From positions 1-64,000 of the forward strand of contig SFIW01000004.1 in assembly GCA_004556055.1 (NCBI GenBank): a DNA stretch of 64,000 nucleotides, written 5' to 3'. Positions 53,552-63,406 of the stretch are shown piece after piece. The notes beneath the pieces are model-generated. The model saw only the letters and a list, made by a program, of their open reading frames with translations. It was not told the origin of the DNA and ran no database searches. Position numbers and translations under genes: made by a program. Each line of letters opens with the position of its first letter. Position 1 is the stretch's first letter. The DNA comes from Planctomycetaceae bacterium (lineage in GTDB: Bacteria; Planctomycetota; Planctomycetia; Pirellulales; Thermoguttaceae).

Positions 53552-55123
53552 ATGCGGCTTACAAACTACCCCAAAGTCGTCGCGCGAGGATTTTCTCTAT
53601 TCATGCTTCTCGCGTCGTTAGCAATTCTTTCACCGCTCTCTGCCCAAGACGTTGAAAAAATTACGCTCAAGCTGAAGGAACCTCAAACCCCTATTGTTCA
53701 AGCCTCGCAAGGCGAAGAACGCGCGACTCTACTTCAGAAATTTGACGTAGACGTAATTCCTTCTTCTATTGTTGCGACGGTTTCCGAACCCAAATACTTA
53801 TCGCGACTCGAGGCGCGCCTCAATGGAAAAGTCGTCGCCTCATTTGACGCTGCCGGAGTCTTCGACAGCGATAGCAATCGTCCGACAAATCCCACTCAAA
53901 TCCCTCTCTTTATTGAATCAGATTCAAACGCCGGAGGCGAGTTGTCAATCTGGGGCTTCCCTTCGAAAAACGCCGCGCCCGACGTCAAAATCGACTTTGG
54001 AATACAAAGCGTCTCCTTCGAAGAGAAAAAAATCTATTGTCAGGACGCGCCTTTAGAATACCGTTTCGCAACTCTGGTAAGAGACTCGGGATGGGATAAC
54101 GTCGCTCAATATCGCATTCCAGGAATCGTAAAAACGCCCAAGGGAACCTTAGTCGCCGTTTACGACGCTCGATGGAGAGGCTTCCCTGACCTTCCCGCCG
54201 ACATAGACGTCATGTGTAGTCGCAGTTTCGACAACGGAAAAACATGGACGGAAATGAAACCCGTCGTCGATTTTGACGGCGAAGATCCCGCTAAAGAGGG
54301 CGCGGGCGATCCTTCCATTCTTGTCGATCCAGCAAATGGACGCCTGTGGGTTGCCGCCCTTTGGGCTCATGAGGGAAAAGGACTTTGGAATTCAGAGCCT
54401 GGACTCAAGAGCGGTTCGTCTCCCAGACTCGTCCTCGCCTATAGCGACGACGAAGGAGAAACATGGAGCGAACCTCTCGATATCACGAACGAAGCCGCTC
54501 CCAACAAGGATTGGAAACTCGTTTTCCAAGGGCCCGGAAACGGAATCGTCCTTCGCGACGGAACCCTCGTCTTCCCTGCTCAATTCATCGATAGCCAAGG
54601 CGTTTTTTACTCTACGTTACTCTGGAGCCAAGACCATGGCGAAACCTGGAACGTCGGCCAAGGAGCCCATCCGAAAACCTGCGAAGCGCAAGTTGTTCAA
54701 CTCAAAGACGATTCGCTAATGCTCAATATGCGCCATCTATCCGACAAGTTCCGCGCGGTCGCCGTCACTCGTGATTTAGGCGAAACATGGCAAGAACATT
54801 CGACCTCTGGCAATACGCTTATCGAGCCCGTGTGCCAAGGAAGTCTTCTCCTTCTCAAATCAACCGCAGATGGAGACGATTCCGACTTGTTAGCCTTTGC
54901 CAATCCGAAATCCCAAAAGGGGCGCGTCAATCTGACCGTGCGACTGAGCGAAGACGAAGGAAAAACGTGGACGCATGAACTGCCAATATACTGTCCCGGA
55001 TCCCTCGGATACTCATGTCTCGTTAAGATGGACGAAGAAAATCTCGGAATCTTTTATGAAACGAGCGGCGGCCTCCTCTTCCAACAGATCGGCGTCGAAG
55101 ACATTCCTCGCGTCGCCGAATGA
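53552..55123 (+). CDS. Secreted exo-alpha-sialidase (GH33 type)
   Basis: 523 residues from the ATG preceded by AAAGGAG; an upstream TTG at 53471 lies in the promoter. Signal peptide (FSLFMLLASLAILSPLSAQ). An N-terminal beta-sandwich (about 35-175) is followed by the six-bladed sialidase propeller: AQYRIPGIVKTPKGTLVAVY carries the catalytic-pocket Arg, DARWRG the acid Asp, EPVCQGS the Glu of the nucleophile pair, LNMRHLSD an Arg and LGYSCLVKM the Tyr region. Five Asp boxes such as SFDNGKTWT and SDDEGETWS. It releases terminal sialic acids from glycans. More canonical than the two Asp-box proteins at 33-36 kb. Confidence 0.92.
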   Translation: MRLTNYPKVVARGFSLFMLLASLAILSPLSAQDVEKITLKLKEPQTPIVQASQGEERATLLQKFDVDVIPSSIVATVSEPKYLSRLEARLNGKVVASFDAAGVFDSDSNRPTNPTQIPLFIESDSNAGGELSIWGFPSKNAAPDVKIDFGIQSVSFEEKKIYCQDAPLEYRFATLVRDSGWDNVAQYRIPGIVKTPKGTLVAVYDARWRGFPDLPADIDVMCSRSFDNGKTWTEMKPVVDFDGEDPAKEGAGDPSILVDPANGRLWVAALWAHEGKGLWNSEPGLKSGSSPRLVLAYSDDEGETWSEPLDITNEAAPNKDWKLVFQGPGNGIVLRDGTLVFPAQFIDSQGVFYSTLLWSQDHGETWNVGQGAHPKTCEAQVVQLKDDSLMLNMRHLSDKFRAVAVTRDLGETWQEHSTSGNTLIEPVCQGSLLLLKSTADGDDSDLLAFANPKSQKGRVNLTVRLSEDEGKTWTHELPIYCPGSLGYSCLVKMDEENLGIFYETSGGLLFQQIGVEDIPRVAE

Positions 55124-55136
55124 GAAACTCCAACAA

Positions 55137-55173
55137 AAAAACGGACGCATTCAACCGCGTCCGTTTTTCTTTT
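55137..55173. terminator. Bidirectional intrinsic terminator
   Basis: 12-bp stem aaaaacggacgc (55137-55148) with gcgtccgttttt (55157-55168), loop of 8, more Ts beyond. It ends the sialidase gene (plus) and the SSS symporter gene (minus). Confidence 0.92.
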
Positions 55174-55190
55174 TCATCAGCAAATGGCAA

Positions 55191-57047
55191 TCAGTTCACC
55201 GCTTTCGTCGTAACGGAGGCGCTCTCTTCGTTTTCCTTCGAAATCGCTTCAAGCTTTCGCCACGCATAGAAGAGGAGAACGCCCGTAATCAACGAACAAA
55301 CGAGCAAAATGGAACCGGAACAAACGTTGCCGTAGATGATCGCTCCGACGCCAAAAAGAGCCGCATAAATTGCAGCGCATCCCAAAACGCTGCACAATAT
55401 ACCGAAGGGAACCGGCCATTTATCATGGGCGCCCTCAAGGGAAACGCCCTCTTTCTCTGCTTCCTCATAGACCTTGCGCCATCCGGGGCCGCCCGCGCGC
55501 GTTCTTCGGACAAATTCGCGCAGCGTTTCTTTATCGTCTGGAGGAGTCAAGAAGGTCACGAGAAGCCAGCCGCACGTAGTAATCGCCACGCTGAGGATCA
55601 ACTGGATGCTGGAATTATTCAATAGCTCGGATTTGAAATCATAAAACTGGAAGAAGCACGCGAGCGGAAATGCGAAACACATCGCCGCGATTTCGCTATA
55701 CGCGTTTAACCGCCACCAGAACCAGCGAATCAAGAAGAGGAGCCCTGTCCCTGCGCCAACGGAGAGGAGGATCATGAAAGCGTCGAGGGCGCTTTGTAGG
55801 AAGAACGCCATACCGCAAGCGAGCGCCATAAAAAGAACGGTCCAGACTCGGCCAATGAAAACAAGTTTCTTTTCCGGCGCCGAAGGATTGATAAATCGCT
55901 TGTAGAAATCGTTCACCATATAGGACGAACCCAGGTTGAGATGAGTCGCGATGGTCGACATATAGGCGGCGAAGAGAGACGCGACGACAAGTCCGAAAAT
56001 TCCGTGTGGAAGAAGCGTCATCATCGCGGGATACGCCATATCGTGACCAACTTGTTTCACGTTTGGAAACGCTTCATGAAGCGAGTCGAGGTCGGGGAAA
56101 ACAACGATAGACGCTAAGGCGACGAGAATCCACGGCCACGGACGCACCGCGTAGTGGCAGATATTAAAGAAGAGCGTGGCGCCGACGGCGTGACCGGGGG
56201 TTTTCGCGGCAAGCATTCGTTGCGCAGTATAACTACCGCCGCCCGGTTCCGCCCCTGGATACCACGAGCTCCACCACTGGATGGCAAGGGGCGTCACGAG
56301 GAGGGTTACTACCGCCATCGTATCGTTAAAATCGGGGAAAAAAGAAAGCTTCTCCGCAACTTGCTCATTCGTCAAAAGCTCGTGCAATCCCCCTACTGCG
56401 GGAAGGTTGACCGCAACGATTGCGGCGATAATACTACCGGCCATCGCGATAATAAACAAAACGAAGTCGGCCCAAAGCACCGCAGAAAAGCCGCCGATCG
56501 TCGTGAAGAAGACGGTCGCAGTACCCGCGACAAGAATCGTCGTTAACTGCGAAAAACCGAGCATAACGCCGAAAATTTTGACGATCGCCAGGGTCACGGA
56601 CGCCATTATCAACGTATTGACGCAAAAGCCTAAATAAAGGGTCCGGAATCCTCGTACAAAAGCGCCTGATTTCCCGCTGTAGCGAATCTCGTAGAACTCG
56701 ATGTCGGTCATCACGCCAAGTTTACGCCATAATTTGGCATAGATAAAAACGGTCGTTAAACCGGCGGGAAGAAACGCCCACCAAACCCAGTTGCCTGCTA
56801 CCCCGTTCTGTCGAACGATATCCGTCACAAGGTTCGGCGTATCGGCGGAAAAAGTGGTGGCCACAAGTGAAAAACCGAGGAGCCACCAGGGTGTTGAGCG
56901 GCCTGAAAGGAAAAATTCAGAAGAATCTTTTCCGGCTTTGCGCATCGTCCGCCAACCGATGTAGACGGTCGAAAGAAAAAAAACGGCCAAGACCAGATAA
57001 TCGACTGCATGAAGAGAAGGAGCCATCTGTTTGAACCCCGTTGTCAT
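55191..57047 (-). CDS. Sodium/solute symporter (SSS family) next to a rhamnosidase
   Basis: 618 residues from the ATG of MTTGFKQ; a TTG 11 codons upstream with AAAGG before it, or the next ATG (MAPSLHAV), are also possible. About 13-14 membrane helices with SEFFLSGRSTPWWLLGFSLVATTFSADT, the SSS pattern, and an IQWWSSWYPGAEPGGGSY stretch. Sodium-coupled import of a small solute, probably a sugar. It follows the alpha-L-rhamnosidase gene by about 110 bases on one strand, so rhamnose or a rhamnoside is an attractive but untested substrate. Confidence 0.88.
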   Translation of the reverse strand: MTTGFKQMAPSLHAVDYLVLAVFFLSTVYIGWRTMRKAGKDSSEFFLSGRSTPWWLLGFSLVATTFSADTPNLVTDIVRQNGVAGNWVWWAFLPAGLTTVFIYAKLWRKLGVMTDIEFYEIRYSGKSGAFVRGFRTLYLGFCVNTLIMASVTLAIVKIFGVMLGFSQLTTILVAGTATVFFTTIGGFSAVLWADFVLFIIAMAGSIIAAIVAVNLPAVGGLHELLTNEQVAEKLSFFPDFNDTMAVVTLLVTPLAIQWWSSWYPGAEPGGGSYTAQRMLAAKTPGHAVGATLFFNICHYAVRPWPWILVALASIVVFPDLDSLHEAFPNVKQVGHDMAYPAMMTLLPHGIFGLVVASLFAAYMSTIATHLNLGSSYMVNDFYKRFINPSAPEKKLVFIGRVWTVLFMALACGMAFFLQSALDAFMILLSVGAGTGLLFLIRWFWWRLNAYSEIAAMCFAFPLACFFQFYDFKSELLNNSSIQLILSVAITTCGWLLVTFLTPPDDKETLREFVRRTRAGGPGWRKVYEEAEKEGVSLEGAHDKWPVPFGILCSVLGCAAIYAALFGVGAIIYGNVCSGSILLVCSLITGVLLFYAWRKLEAISKENEESASVTTKAVN

Positions 57048-57158
57048 TATTGGGAAGGAAGAAGAGACCGCCGTCTCCAAACACAGCGGCCTTTAATCGG
57101 AAAGAAACGCCGAGCCTTTCGACGCGGCGTCCCTGTTGACAACCCTTTGCGGATCGCC

Positions 57159-60100
57159 TTATTTCTTCGTCACAGCGAAGCTCCATACGCCGGAACCGAC
57201 TTCAAAGACCGCGACGTCGCCGTCCTCGCTCGACGCTCTCTTCGCCGATTCGCTTCCCTCAAGCGCTTGGCACTCATATCCAGCCTCGCAAGGAAGGATC
57301 ACGGTAGCCGTCGTGTTGAAGGGAACTTCGATTTCATAGCGAATCGAATCGGCGTTTTCGTCAACGCGCCATGAAGAAGACGCTTTGCCGTAAGGCGTGA
57401 CGATCGACGCGGCAACTCGCTTCAACGATTCGCGACCGGGAGCGGTTCGTTCATTCTTGCGCGTCTTAGGCTCGACGACAAAATGTTTGAACGCAACGGC
57501 GCTCGGATCCGTTTCAGCGACCACGACGTCCGGAGCGCCCGCAAGCTTGAGACCTGCTAACGACTGATAGTACCACGCGCTAAAGTCGCCGAACATGATA
57601 TGATTGCGCGAGGAGCCTTCGCCCCAGTCTTCCCAAAGGGTGCCGGCGCCGCGCTTAATCCAATCGGAGACCGCAGGACGATCTTCCTGAAGCATCATGG
57701 CGAGCGCAAGATCGTTGCGTCCATTTTCTGCGAGCGAGCGAAGGACATACTTCAGGCCGAGGATACCGACGTCGAAATGATTATTCTCCTTTTCGACGCT
57801 TTCTACAAGGCGAGCAACGACCGCTCGCTGATCCTCTTGAGAGAGCGTGCGAGTGAAACCCTGGTGAATCGGGCAACTCTGAGCGGTCTGACCGCCGTTG
57901 GTATAAACGCCGTCTCCCTTATAAAGAGTCGCGTTGTAATCGTCGCGAATCTTGGACGCAAGCGCCGCGTATTTCTCCGCGTCTTCCGTTTTTCCAAGGA
58001 GTTTCGCCGTTTGAGACACAACGTTCGCGTCAACATAGTAGAAGCCCGTCACGACCGCTTCGACGGGGGTTACGGTTTTCACGGGAACCCAATCGCCCAA
58101 GCCGTGGTAAAGAAGGCCGTCGTCATGGCGTCGAGACGTCATGTAGTCGACGTATTTCTTCATCGCGTCATAGGAGTCTTCAAGGATCTTCTTGTCGCCT
58201 TGATAAACGTAAACGCACCAAGGAATCATCACGAGGGACGAATCCCATGCCGGGCCGTTCCCCCAAGGATAACCCCAGTCGCCGGACGGAACGATACCAG
58301 GAAGATTACCGTCGGGACGCTGTTCGTCAACCAAGTCGTCGATCCATTTTTCATAGCCGCTCGTATTCGCAAAGTTATATTGCGCCAGTTCGCACGCAAG
58401 ATTAGCGTCGCCTGTCCATCCGTTCTTTTCACGATGAGGACAGTCGGTCGGATACCCCGCGACGAAGTTGTTGCGATAAGATTCGAGCGTCGCTTTTTGA
58501 AGTTGATTAAGGAGTTCGTTATCAGATTCAAAAGAACCGGTCTCGCCAAACGCCGTGTTGATGCGGCGTCCGACAAAATCGCTCGCCTTAGGCGCGGAAC
58601 GCAAACCAAGAACTTCGATATACTGATAGCCGTTGTAAGTAAAACGGGGTTCGAAATATTCTTCTTCTTCTCCGTTGCAGAAATAGAAGTCGGTCTGGAA
58701 TTCGCCCTTCATGCCCGTAAGATAAGCGGGGGTTCCTTCCATGAAGTGCATCGCGATATCATGACGTTCGATTTCGCCCGAATCGACGACGCGTTCCGAG
58801 TAACGGAAACGGATGACGTCTCCCTTCTTCTGCCCGGTAATGCGCACGCGCGCCCAACCCGCGCTGTTGCGTCCCATATCGACGACATAGAGACCCGGCT
58901 TGACTTCTTTAACGCTTTTAGCTTCGTAAACGTCGGTGACGACGGAGAGCGCGTTCTTTTGCGCCGTGACCTTCGGTTCCCCGCGCGGAGCGTCGACGAC
59001 CTCAGCCTGACCTAAGATCTCGCGATTCCACGCGCCGTCGACAATTTCGCCCTGACGGACGCAATCAAAAACAATGGGACTCGTCGAATAGGTCCATGTG
59101 CCGTCCGTCGCGACTGTCTCGACGCTACCGTCCGAGTAGACGAGCTTCAACTGAGCTCTGACGCGTGGGAAATCGCGCCAAGGTGCGGCGTCGAAGTTCC
59201 ACGTCACGATCGAACGAACGTCGTACCAGCTATGACCGAGAATGAACTCGAGCTCATGTTTTGACGACGATTTAGCCGATTTGAAATAGTCCGTAACGTC
59301 CAGAACGTTGTAAAGCAAGCGACGATCGTAACGCGTGAAGGAGGGCGTCAAAACTTGATCGCCGACCTTCTGACCGTCAAGGTACGCTTCAAAAAGACCG
59401 GGGGCGCATACGGCAAGATAAGCGGAAGAGACTTCTTTGGAGACGTTGAACGATTTCTGTACAACGGGGGACGTAATTTCGTTGCGACGACGCAGTTTAC
59501 CCCACGGAGTTTCGTCTAATTCCCATTCCGCGCCTTCGGCGACAAAGGACGCTCTCGTCGCGTTCGGCCACTGCGAATCGTCAAAGTCGACGGTCGTCCA
59601 ATTATCCGCGCGAGCGCCGCTTGTCGCCTTCCATGAAGCGTCGGTTCCAACAGCCGTCACGACGTCGCCAAGTCGTCCGAAGCGATTCGGAGTCGGCAGA
59701 TTAGAAGGCGCGTTTTCCTTATTAAGTTCGCGCACGACAAGTTTCGCCACAAGGGCCGTCGGATAAAGCGTGCCGTCGCCAAATTTCGTGTTGTTCGGCT
59801 GTTTCGTCAGATTATGAACCAGGAAAGACACGACGTTTTTACCCGGTTGAAGATATTCGGAAACGTCGATCGAACGGAGCTGATCGGGATTGAAAACCAT
59901 TCCGATCGAATGACCAACCTTCTTTCCATTGACAAAGATTTCGAATCGTTCGCACGCGGCGAAGTAAAGAAGTCCGGAAAGATTCTGGTTGTCAAAGTCG
60001 CTTTGCGGACGATCGAGAACGAAAACGCGACGATAAGCTTCATCCTCATAACCAGCGTTCGATTCGCGACTGTCGGACGCGCCAATCCAGCCCGCTTCGG

Positions 60101-60593
60101 TCATATCGACGTCGGGGCGCGCTTCTTTACCCTGAGCGATCCACTCCCCTTGCCAGTCTTCAGACTTAACGATTCCTTGAACCCACGTCGAAGGAGCGGA
60201 CCAATCGGTCGGCTGATCTTGTTCGTCCCAAACGCGCGCCTTCCAGTAATATCGAGTCAAGCTCTCGAGAGGGGCGCCGGCATAAGAAACGAAATTCGAC
60301 TCTTCGGACTGAACCTTTCCAGTATCCCAAAGATCGCCTTCGTTGTTCGCAAGCTTCTCGGGACTCGACGCCACGAGAAGTTGGTAAGCCGACTGTTTCT
60401 TATTGTGCGTTCCAGGCGCCTCCGTAATCCAGGAAAAGCGCGGGGTCGTCGAATCAACTCCCACTGGATTAGAAAGCGCTTCAACGCTTTTCGCTATCGT
60501 TATCGCCTTTTGCGGCGCGTCTTGCGCAAATGCGCCGGCGCTTAGCGCGGCGTAGCACAAGCACAGGGTCGCCGCCTTGATAAGTCGTTTCAT
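57159..60593 (-). CDS. Secreted alpha-L-rhamnosidase (GH78)
   Basis: 1144 residues with signal peptide (ATLCLCYAALSAGAFAQ). Domain order follows GH78: N-terminal fibronectin-like part (GVDSTTPRFSWITEA), beta-sandwich domains up to about 560 (GLYVVDMGRNSAGWARVRI), then the (alpha/alpha)6 barrel at about 690-1030 with TDCPHREKNGWTGDANL (catalytic region with the general acid) and SRNHIMFGDFSAWYYQSLAGL, and a C-terminal sandwich (WRVDENADSIRYEIEVPF). It cuts terminal alpha-L-rhamnose from plant or microbial polymers. AAGGAG is before the ATG. Downstream of the DUF58 gene by 45 bases, upstream of an SSS symporter. Confidence 0.95.
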   Translation of the reverse strand: MKRLIKAATLCLCYAALSAGAFAQDAPQKAITIAKSVEALSNPVGVDSTTPRFSWITEAPGTHNKKQSAYQLLVASSPEKLANNEGDLWDTGKVQSEESNFVSYAGAPLESLTRYYWKARVWDEQDQPTDWSAPSTWVQGIVKSEDWQGEWIAQGKEARPDVDMTEAGWIGASDSRESNAGYEDEAYRRVFVLDRPQSDFDNQNLSGLLYFAACERFEIFVNGKKVGHSIGMVFNPDQLRSIDVSEYLQPGKNVVSFLVHNLTKQPNNTKFGDGTLYPTALVAKLVVRELNKENAPSNLPTPNRFGRLGDVVTAVGTDASWKATSGARADNWTTVDFDDSQWPNATRASFVAEGAEWELDETPWGKLRRRNEITSPVVQKSFNVSKEVSSAYLAVCAPGLFEAYLDGQKVGDQVLTPSFTRYDRRLLYNVLDVTDYFKSAKSSSKHELEFILGHSWYDVRSIVTWNFDAAPWRDFPRVRAQLKLVYSDGSVETVATDGTWTYSTSPIVFDCVRQGEIVDGAWNREILGQAEVVDAPRGEPKVTAQKNALSVVTDVYEAKSVKEVKPGLYVVDMGRNSAGWARVRITGQKKGDVIRFRYSERVVDSGEIERHDIAMHFMEGTPAYLTGMKGEFQTDFYFCNGEEEEYFEPRFTYNGYQYIEVLGLRSAPKASDFVGRRINTAFGETGSFESDNELLNQLQKATLESYRNNFVAGYPTDCPHREKNGWTGDANLACELAQYNFANTSGYEKWIDDLVDEQRPDGNLPGIVPSGDWGYPWGNGPAWDSSLVMIPWCVYVYQGDKKILEDSYDAMKKYVDYMTSRRHDDGLLYHGLGDWVPVKTVTPVEAVVTGFYYVDANVVSQTAKLLGKTEDAEKYAALASKIRDDYNATLYKGDGVYTNGGQTAQSCPIHQGFTRTLSQEDQRAVVARLVESVEKENNHFDVGILGLKYVLRSLAENGRNDLALAMMLQEDRPAVSDWIKRGAGTLWEDWGEGSSRNHIMFGDFSAWYYQSLAGLKLAGAPDVVVAETDPSAVAFKHFVVEPKTRKNERTAPGRESLKRVAASIVTPYGKASSSWRVDENADSIRYEIEVPFNTTATVILPCEAGYECQALEGSESAKRASSEDGDVAVFEVGSGVWSFAVTKK

Positions 60594-60638
60594 AAATCGA
60601 TTTCTCCTTACATTCCCAAATAAAGGGCTGGTAGCTCG

Positions 60639-62291
60639 TTACAGAAGACTACGAGCTTTGATCTCTAAATATTTGTTCACGAGAGGCGCCGTCGCACATT
60701 CTGGAAAAACATCGAGCGTCATCACCCCACGCGCTTCAAGATTGATAAGCGTTTCCCGGCGCCAATTAAGGATCTCCGCCGCAGCTCCTGCGCGGAAGAA
60801 AACGTCCTCGGGACGTTGCGATAAGACGTCTCCGTCATTTTTAAAATACCGTTCTATTTCATCGACTGGCTCTTGCTCGCGATACTGCTCCTGATAGAGC
60901 GCCAACCGGCTCTCCGCAAAGGATTTCTTCATCAGCGCGCCCTCGCGTATTTCGCGATCAAGGTCTTCATACCGTTCGACGGCGTCAAAAAGAGAATGTT
61001 CGCGGAGGAAGAGGCCCAGAGGAAGGTGCGCGCCGCAAAGATTAACAAGACACTGACGCGTCTGATCCGCATTACGTTGATCGAGAACATTTGTCGCCAA
61101 AACGACGAGCGCGCGTTTAGGCGAATGTGTTTTCAGGTAACCGAAGGCGCGATCGTAACGAGACTCGACTTGTTCGGGAAAAATGTCAAAAACGCCGCGG
61201 ATAATTGAGTTTATATGCGAAGCGCCACCTTTGGGCGGAATAAAGCGTTTGACTTCGTTCGAAAAGACGAGACAACCGACTTCATCCCCTTGTCGAAGGG
61301 CGATGTACGCGAGCGCCAGCGTCGCGTTAAGCGCCCCGTCAAAGAGAGAGAGACCCTTTGAACAGTTCATCATCATCCGCCCGGCGTCAAGGGCGAGAAT
61401 AACGCGTTGATTTCGAGAAGTCTGGAAGTCCCGTACGGTCAGCTTGTTGCGACGCGCCGTCGCACGCCAATCGATAAATTTATATTGATCGTCGGTCGTA
61501 TAATCGCGCAATCGCTCAAATTCGGCGTCCTGACCAACGCGACGCGACCGTCTCACCCCCGGCATAAGGAGTTCGTTTTTTCGCGCCCAAAGATCCTGAC
61601 GCGCAAGTTGACAGAGGTTCGGATACACGTGAAATTCCGACGCGCAAGGAATCTTCCTATAACGCCTCCAAAGCCCTAAAGGGCCCAAAAAGCGTAGCGC
61701 GACAAATTCGAAAGTATAGATTCCGCGACTATTCCACAAAAGTCGATACGAAAAAGACTCTTTCGAATTTCCTCCAAGAAAGCGCATACGAAACCGCGAG
61801 TGCGCATATGGATTCTCCAACTTTCTCGACGAAAAGTCTTGGAATTGATCCTGCGATAATTCTTCTAGCGTTTCAAGGGGAGGAAGAGTCGTCGCATACG
61901 CGGACGTATCGTCCGTCATCTCAAAACGAACCGTTCGTCGACCATGATTTTCGACAACGATCGTTACGGGATGAGGACGCCCCAGCGCGGCGACGCTTTC
62001 CGTCTCTCGCCGCGCGTTGATATCGCGACTGATTCTCAGGAGCGGGATCCAATCGGCGATCAAGAGCGATAAGACGAGAAGATCAACGCCATAGGTTAGA
62101 AAAGGCGGAAACGCGTTTTCTAAAATCATGGAAATTATGGAAATGAAGACGTCGACGCAAAGAAGAAGGATCGCTCGATTCGAAGGATACGTTTTGAAGA
62201 CGACAGCCAACAAAAGAAAGAAAAGAAAAATTCCGGGAAAAACCAGATAGAGCGCCCGCGCAACAAGCTCCCCTGCCAGCATTTGAAACAT
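60639..62291 (-). CDS. DUF58-domain membrane protein
   Basis: 550 residues. Two N-terminal membrane helices (about 12-36 and 41-66), then a soluble part. The DUF58 signature is RRVGQDAEFERLRDYTTDDQ in parts, then IDWRATARRNKLTVRDFQ (about 280-310) and a VWA-like region with ILALDAGRMM. DUF58 proteins work with MoxR ATPases in protein complex or metallo-enzyme assembly; the only MoxR in the window is at 1253-2350. AAAGGA precedes the ATG. First gene behind a good promoter and probably co-transcribed with GH78. Confidence 0.93.
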   Translation of the reverse strand: MFQMLAGELVARALYLVFPGIFLFFLLLAVVFKTYPSNRAILLLCVDVFISIISMILENAFPPFLTYGVDLLVLSLLIADWIPLLRISRDINARRETESVAALGRPHPVTIVVENHGRRTVRFEMTDDTSAYATTLPPLETLEELSQDQFQDFSSRKLENPYAHSRFRMRFLGGNSKESFSYRLLWNSRGIYTFEFVALRFLGPLGLWRRYRKIPCASEFHVYPNLCQLARQDLWARKNELLMPGVRRSRRVGQDAEFERLRDYTTDDQYKFIDWRATARRNKLTVRDFQTSRNQRVILALDAGRMMMNCSKGLSLFDGALNATLALAYIALRQGDEVGCLVFSNEVKRFIPPKGGASHINSIIRGVFDIFPEQVESRYDRAFGYLKTHSPKRALVVLATNVLDQRNADQTRQCLVNLCGAHLPLGLFLREHSLFDAVERYEDLDREIREGALMKKSFAESRLALYQEQYREQEPVDEIERYFKNDGDVLSQRPEDVFFRAGAAAEILNWRRETLINLEARGVMTLDVFPECATAPLVNKYLEIKARSLL

Positions 62292-62345
62292 TTTCCGATC
62301 CTTTCTCGATCAAAGCGCGGTACATAAACACAAAGACGTACGATC

Positions 62346-62374
62346 ATTGTATACGGCTCGACGCGCAAAGTCAA
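62346..62374 (-). promoter_or_regulatory. Sigma-70-type promoter before the DUF58 gene
   Basis: Minus strand: TTGACT (62374-62369), 17-base spacer, TACAAT (62351-62346). Leader of about 47 bases. Confidence 0.78.
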
Positions 62375-62408
62375 ACGACTGGATCGTAAAATACATTAAA
62401 AGAGGGGG

Positions 62409-62445
62409 GTAAAAACAAAAGGCGACGCTCGCAAAGGGGCGTCGC
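62409..62445 (-). terminator. Intrinsic terminator downstream of rplT
   Basis: 7-bp stem (62422-62428 with 62439-62445), followed on the minus strand by TTTTGTTTTT (complement of 62411-62420). It lies about 100 bases after the rplT stop. Confidence 0.7.
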
Positions 62446-62549
62446 TCAAAACCTAGACATACAAGACCGCACAAGTTCAGAAGGCAAGAACTAAATACAC
62501 AAACGAAAGTTCTCAACGCGATCTTATCATCCTGAGGTCTTTTTCAAGA

Positions 62550-62903
62550 TCAGGCGAGGGCGGCCTTAGCAGTTTCGACAATTTTATCGAAAGCTACGGG
62601 ATCGGCAACGGCAACGTCGGCGAGCATCTTACGGTCAAGAACGACGTTAGCCTTCTTCAAACCGCTGATGAATTCGCTGTAGCGCATACCGCGCATACGA
62701 ACGGCGGCGTTGATACGGATGATCCAAAGGCGACGGAAATCTCGTTTTCGTGCGCGACGGTCGCGAGTCGCGAAAACGTCGGCGCGAAGCACCGTCTCTT
62801 TTACTGTGCGCAGAAGCTTACTACGACCGCCGCGAAAACCCTTTGCGCGCTTGAAAAGTCGATTCTTCGATCGTCTACGAGCTGGAGCTATTGTAACTCT
62901 CAT
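62550..62903 (-). CDS. rplT: Ribosomal protein L20
   Basis: 117 residues, normal length. MRVTIAPARRRSKNRLFKRAKGFRGGR is close to the universal L20 start, followed by RRARKRDFRRLWIIRINAAVR and YSEFISGLKKANVVLDRKMLADVAV. It binds 23S rRNA early in large-subunit assembly and in many bacteria represses its own operon. AAGGA is 8 bases before the ATG. It follows rpmI by a long 222-base gap. Confidence 0.98.
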   Translation of the reverse strand: MRVTIAPARRRSKNRLFKRAKGFRGGRSKLLRTVKETVLRADVFATRDRRARKRDFRRLWIIRINAAVRMRGMRYSEFISGLKKANVVLDRKMLADVAVADPVAFDKIVETAKAALA

Positions 62904-62945
62904 TACAAAATTCCTTAAAATTGGCTTAGTTTTACCGAAATCAAT

Positions 62946-62962
62946 CGATTGAACTTCAATCG
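62946..62962. promoter_or_regulatory. 17-base palindrome before rplT
   Basis: cgattgaa (62946-62953), one central base, ttcaatcg (62955-62962), perfect. It lies 43 bases upstream of the rplT start, within the rpmI-rplT spacer. Candidate operator or L20 site. Confidence 0.35.
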
Positions 62963-63125
62963 TCCGCGTATGATTCCGACATTCAACGAAAATCAGGTCC
63001 CGCTATATTCAAAAAAGTAACGCGACGTTAACGACCAGTTTTCAGAAACCGACCGCTCTCTTAACGCGAATCAGAAGAGAAGTCGGACAATGGGCGACGC
63101 GTCATGGCACGTCGTCGAGAGTCGA

Positions 63126-63329
63126 TCAAAGACCGCCTTTTCCAAGCGCTTTGATGATGCTCTTGGCTTCGACCGAGCTAACAGGATCCGTACCGCGAAG
63201 GTTGCGGACGCGCTTAGAGGTCATACGCCACGCCAAGTGACTCGTTCCGCTGTGTCGGTGCTTAACTTTACCGTTAGCGGTGACGCGAAAACGCTTGGCA
63301 ACTCCCTTATGAGTTTTAATTTTAGGCAT
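63126..63329 (-). CDS. rpmI: Ribosomal protein L35
   Basis: 67 residues; MPKIKTHKGVAKRFRVTANGK and the KHRHSGTSHLAWRMTSKR region are diagnostic. A structural protein of the large subunit. In most bacteria infC lies just upstream and rplT just downstream; here rplT is downstream but no infC is seen in the window. Confidence 0.97.
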   Translation of the reverse strand: MPKIKTHKGVAKRFRVTANGKVKHRHSGTSHLAWRMTSKRVRNLRGTDPVSSVEAKSIIKALGKGGL

Positions 63330-63406
63330 TTGAAGGCCCTTCGTCTCTTAAAAGTTGCGTGACTCGTTCCCCGCTGAAGAGCGCGGAGAACACCAAACGC
63401 ACAAAA

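Noticed and set aside
57600..59015. A 471-residue open frame on the plus strand, opposite the rhamnosidase
   Set aside because: It lies wholly inside the GH78 gene, has no ribosome binding site or domain, and its basic, Arg/Val-rich content is what the GACG/CGTC bias produces on the antisense strand.
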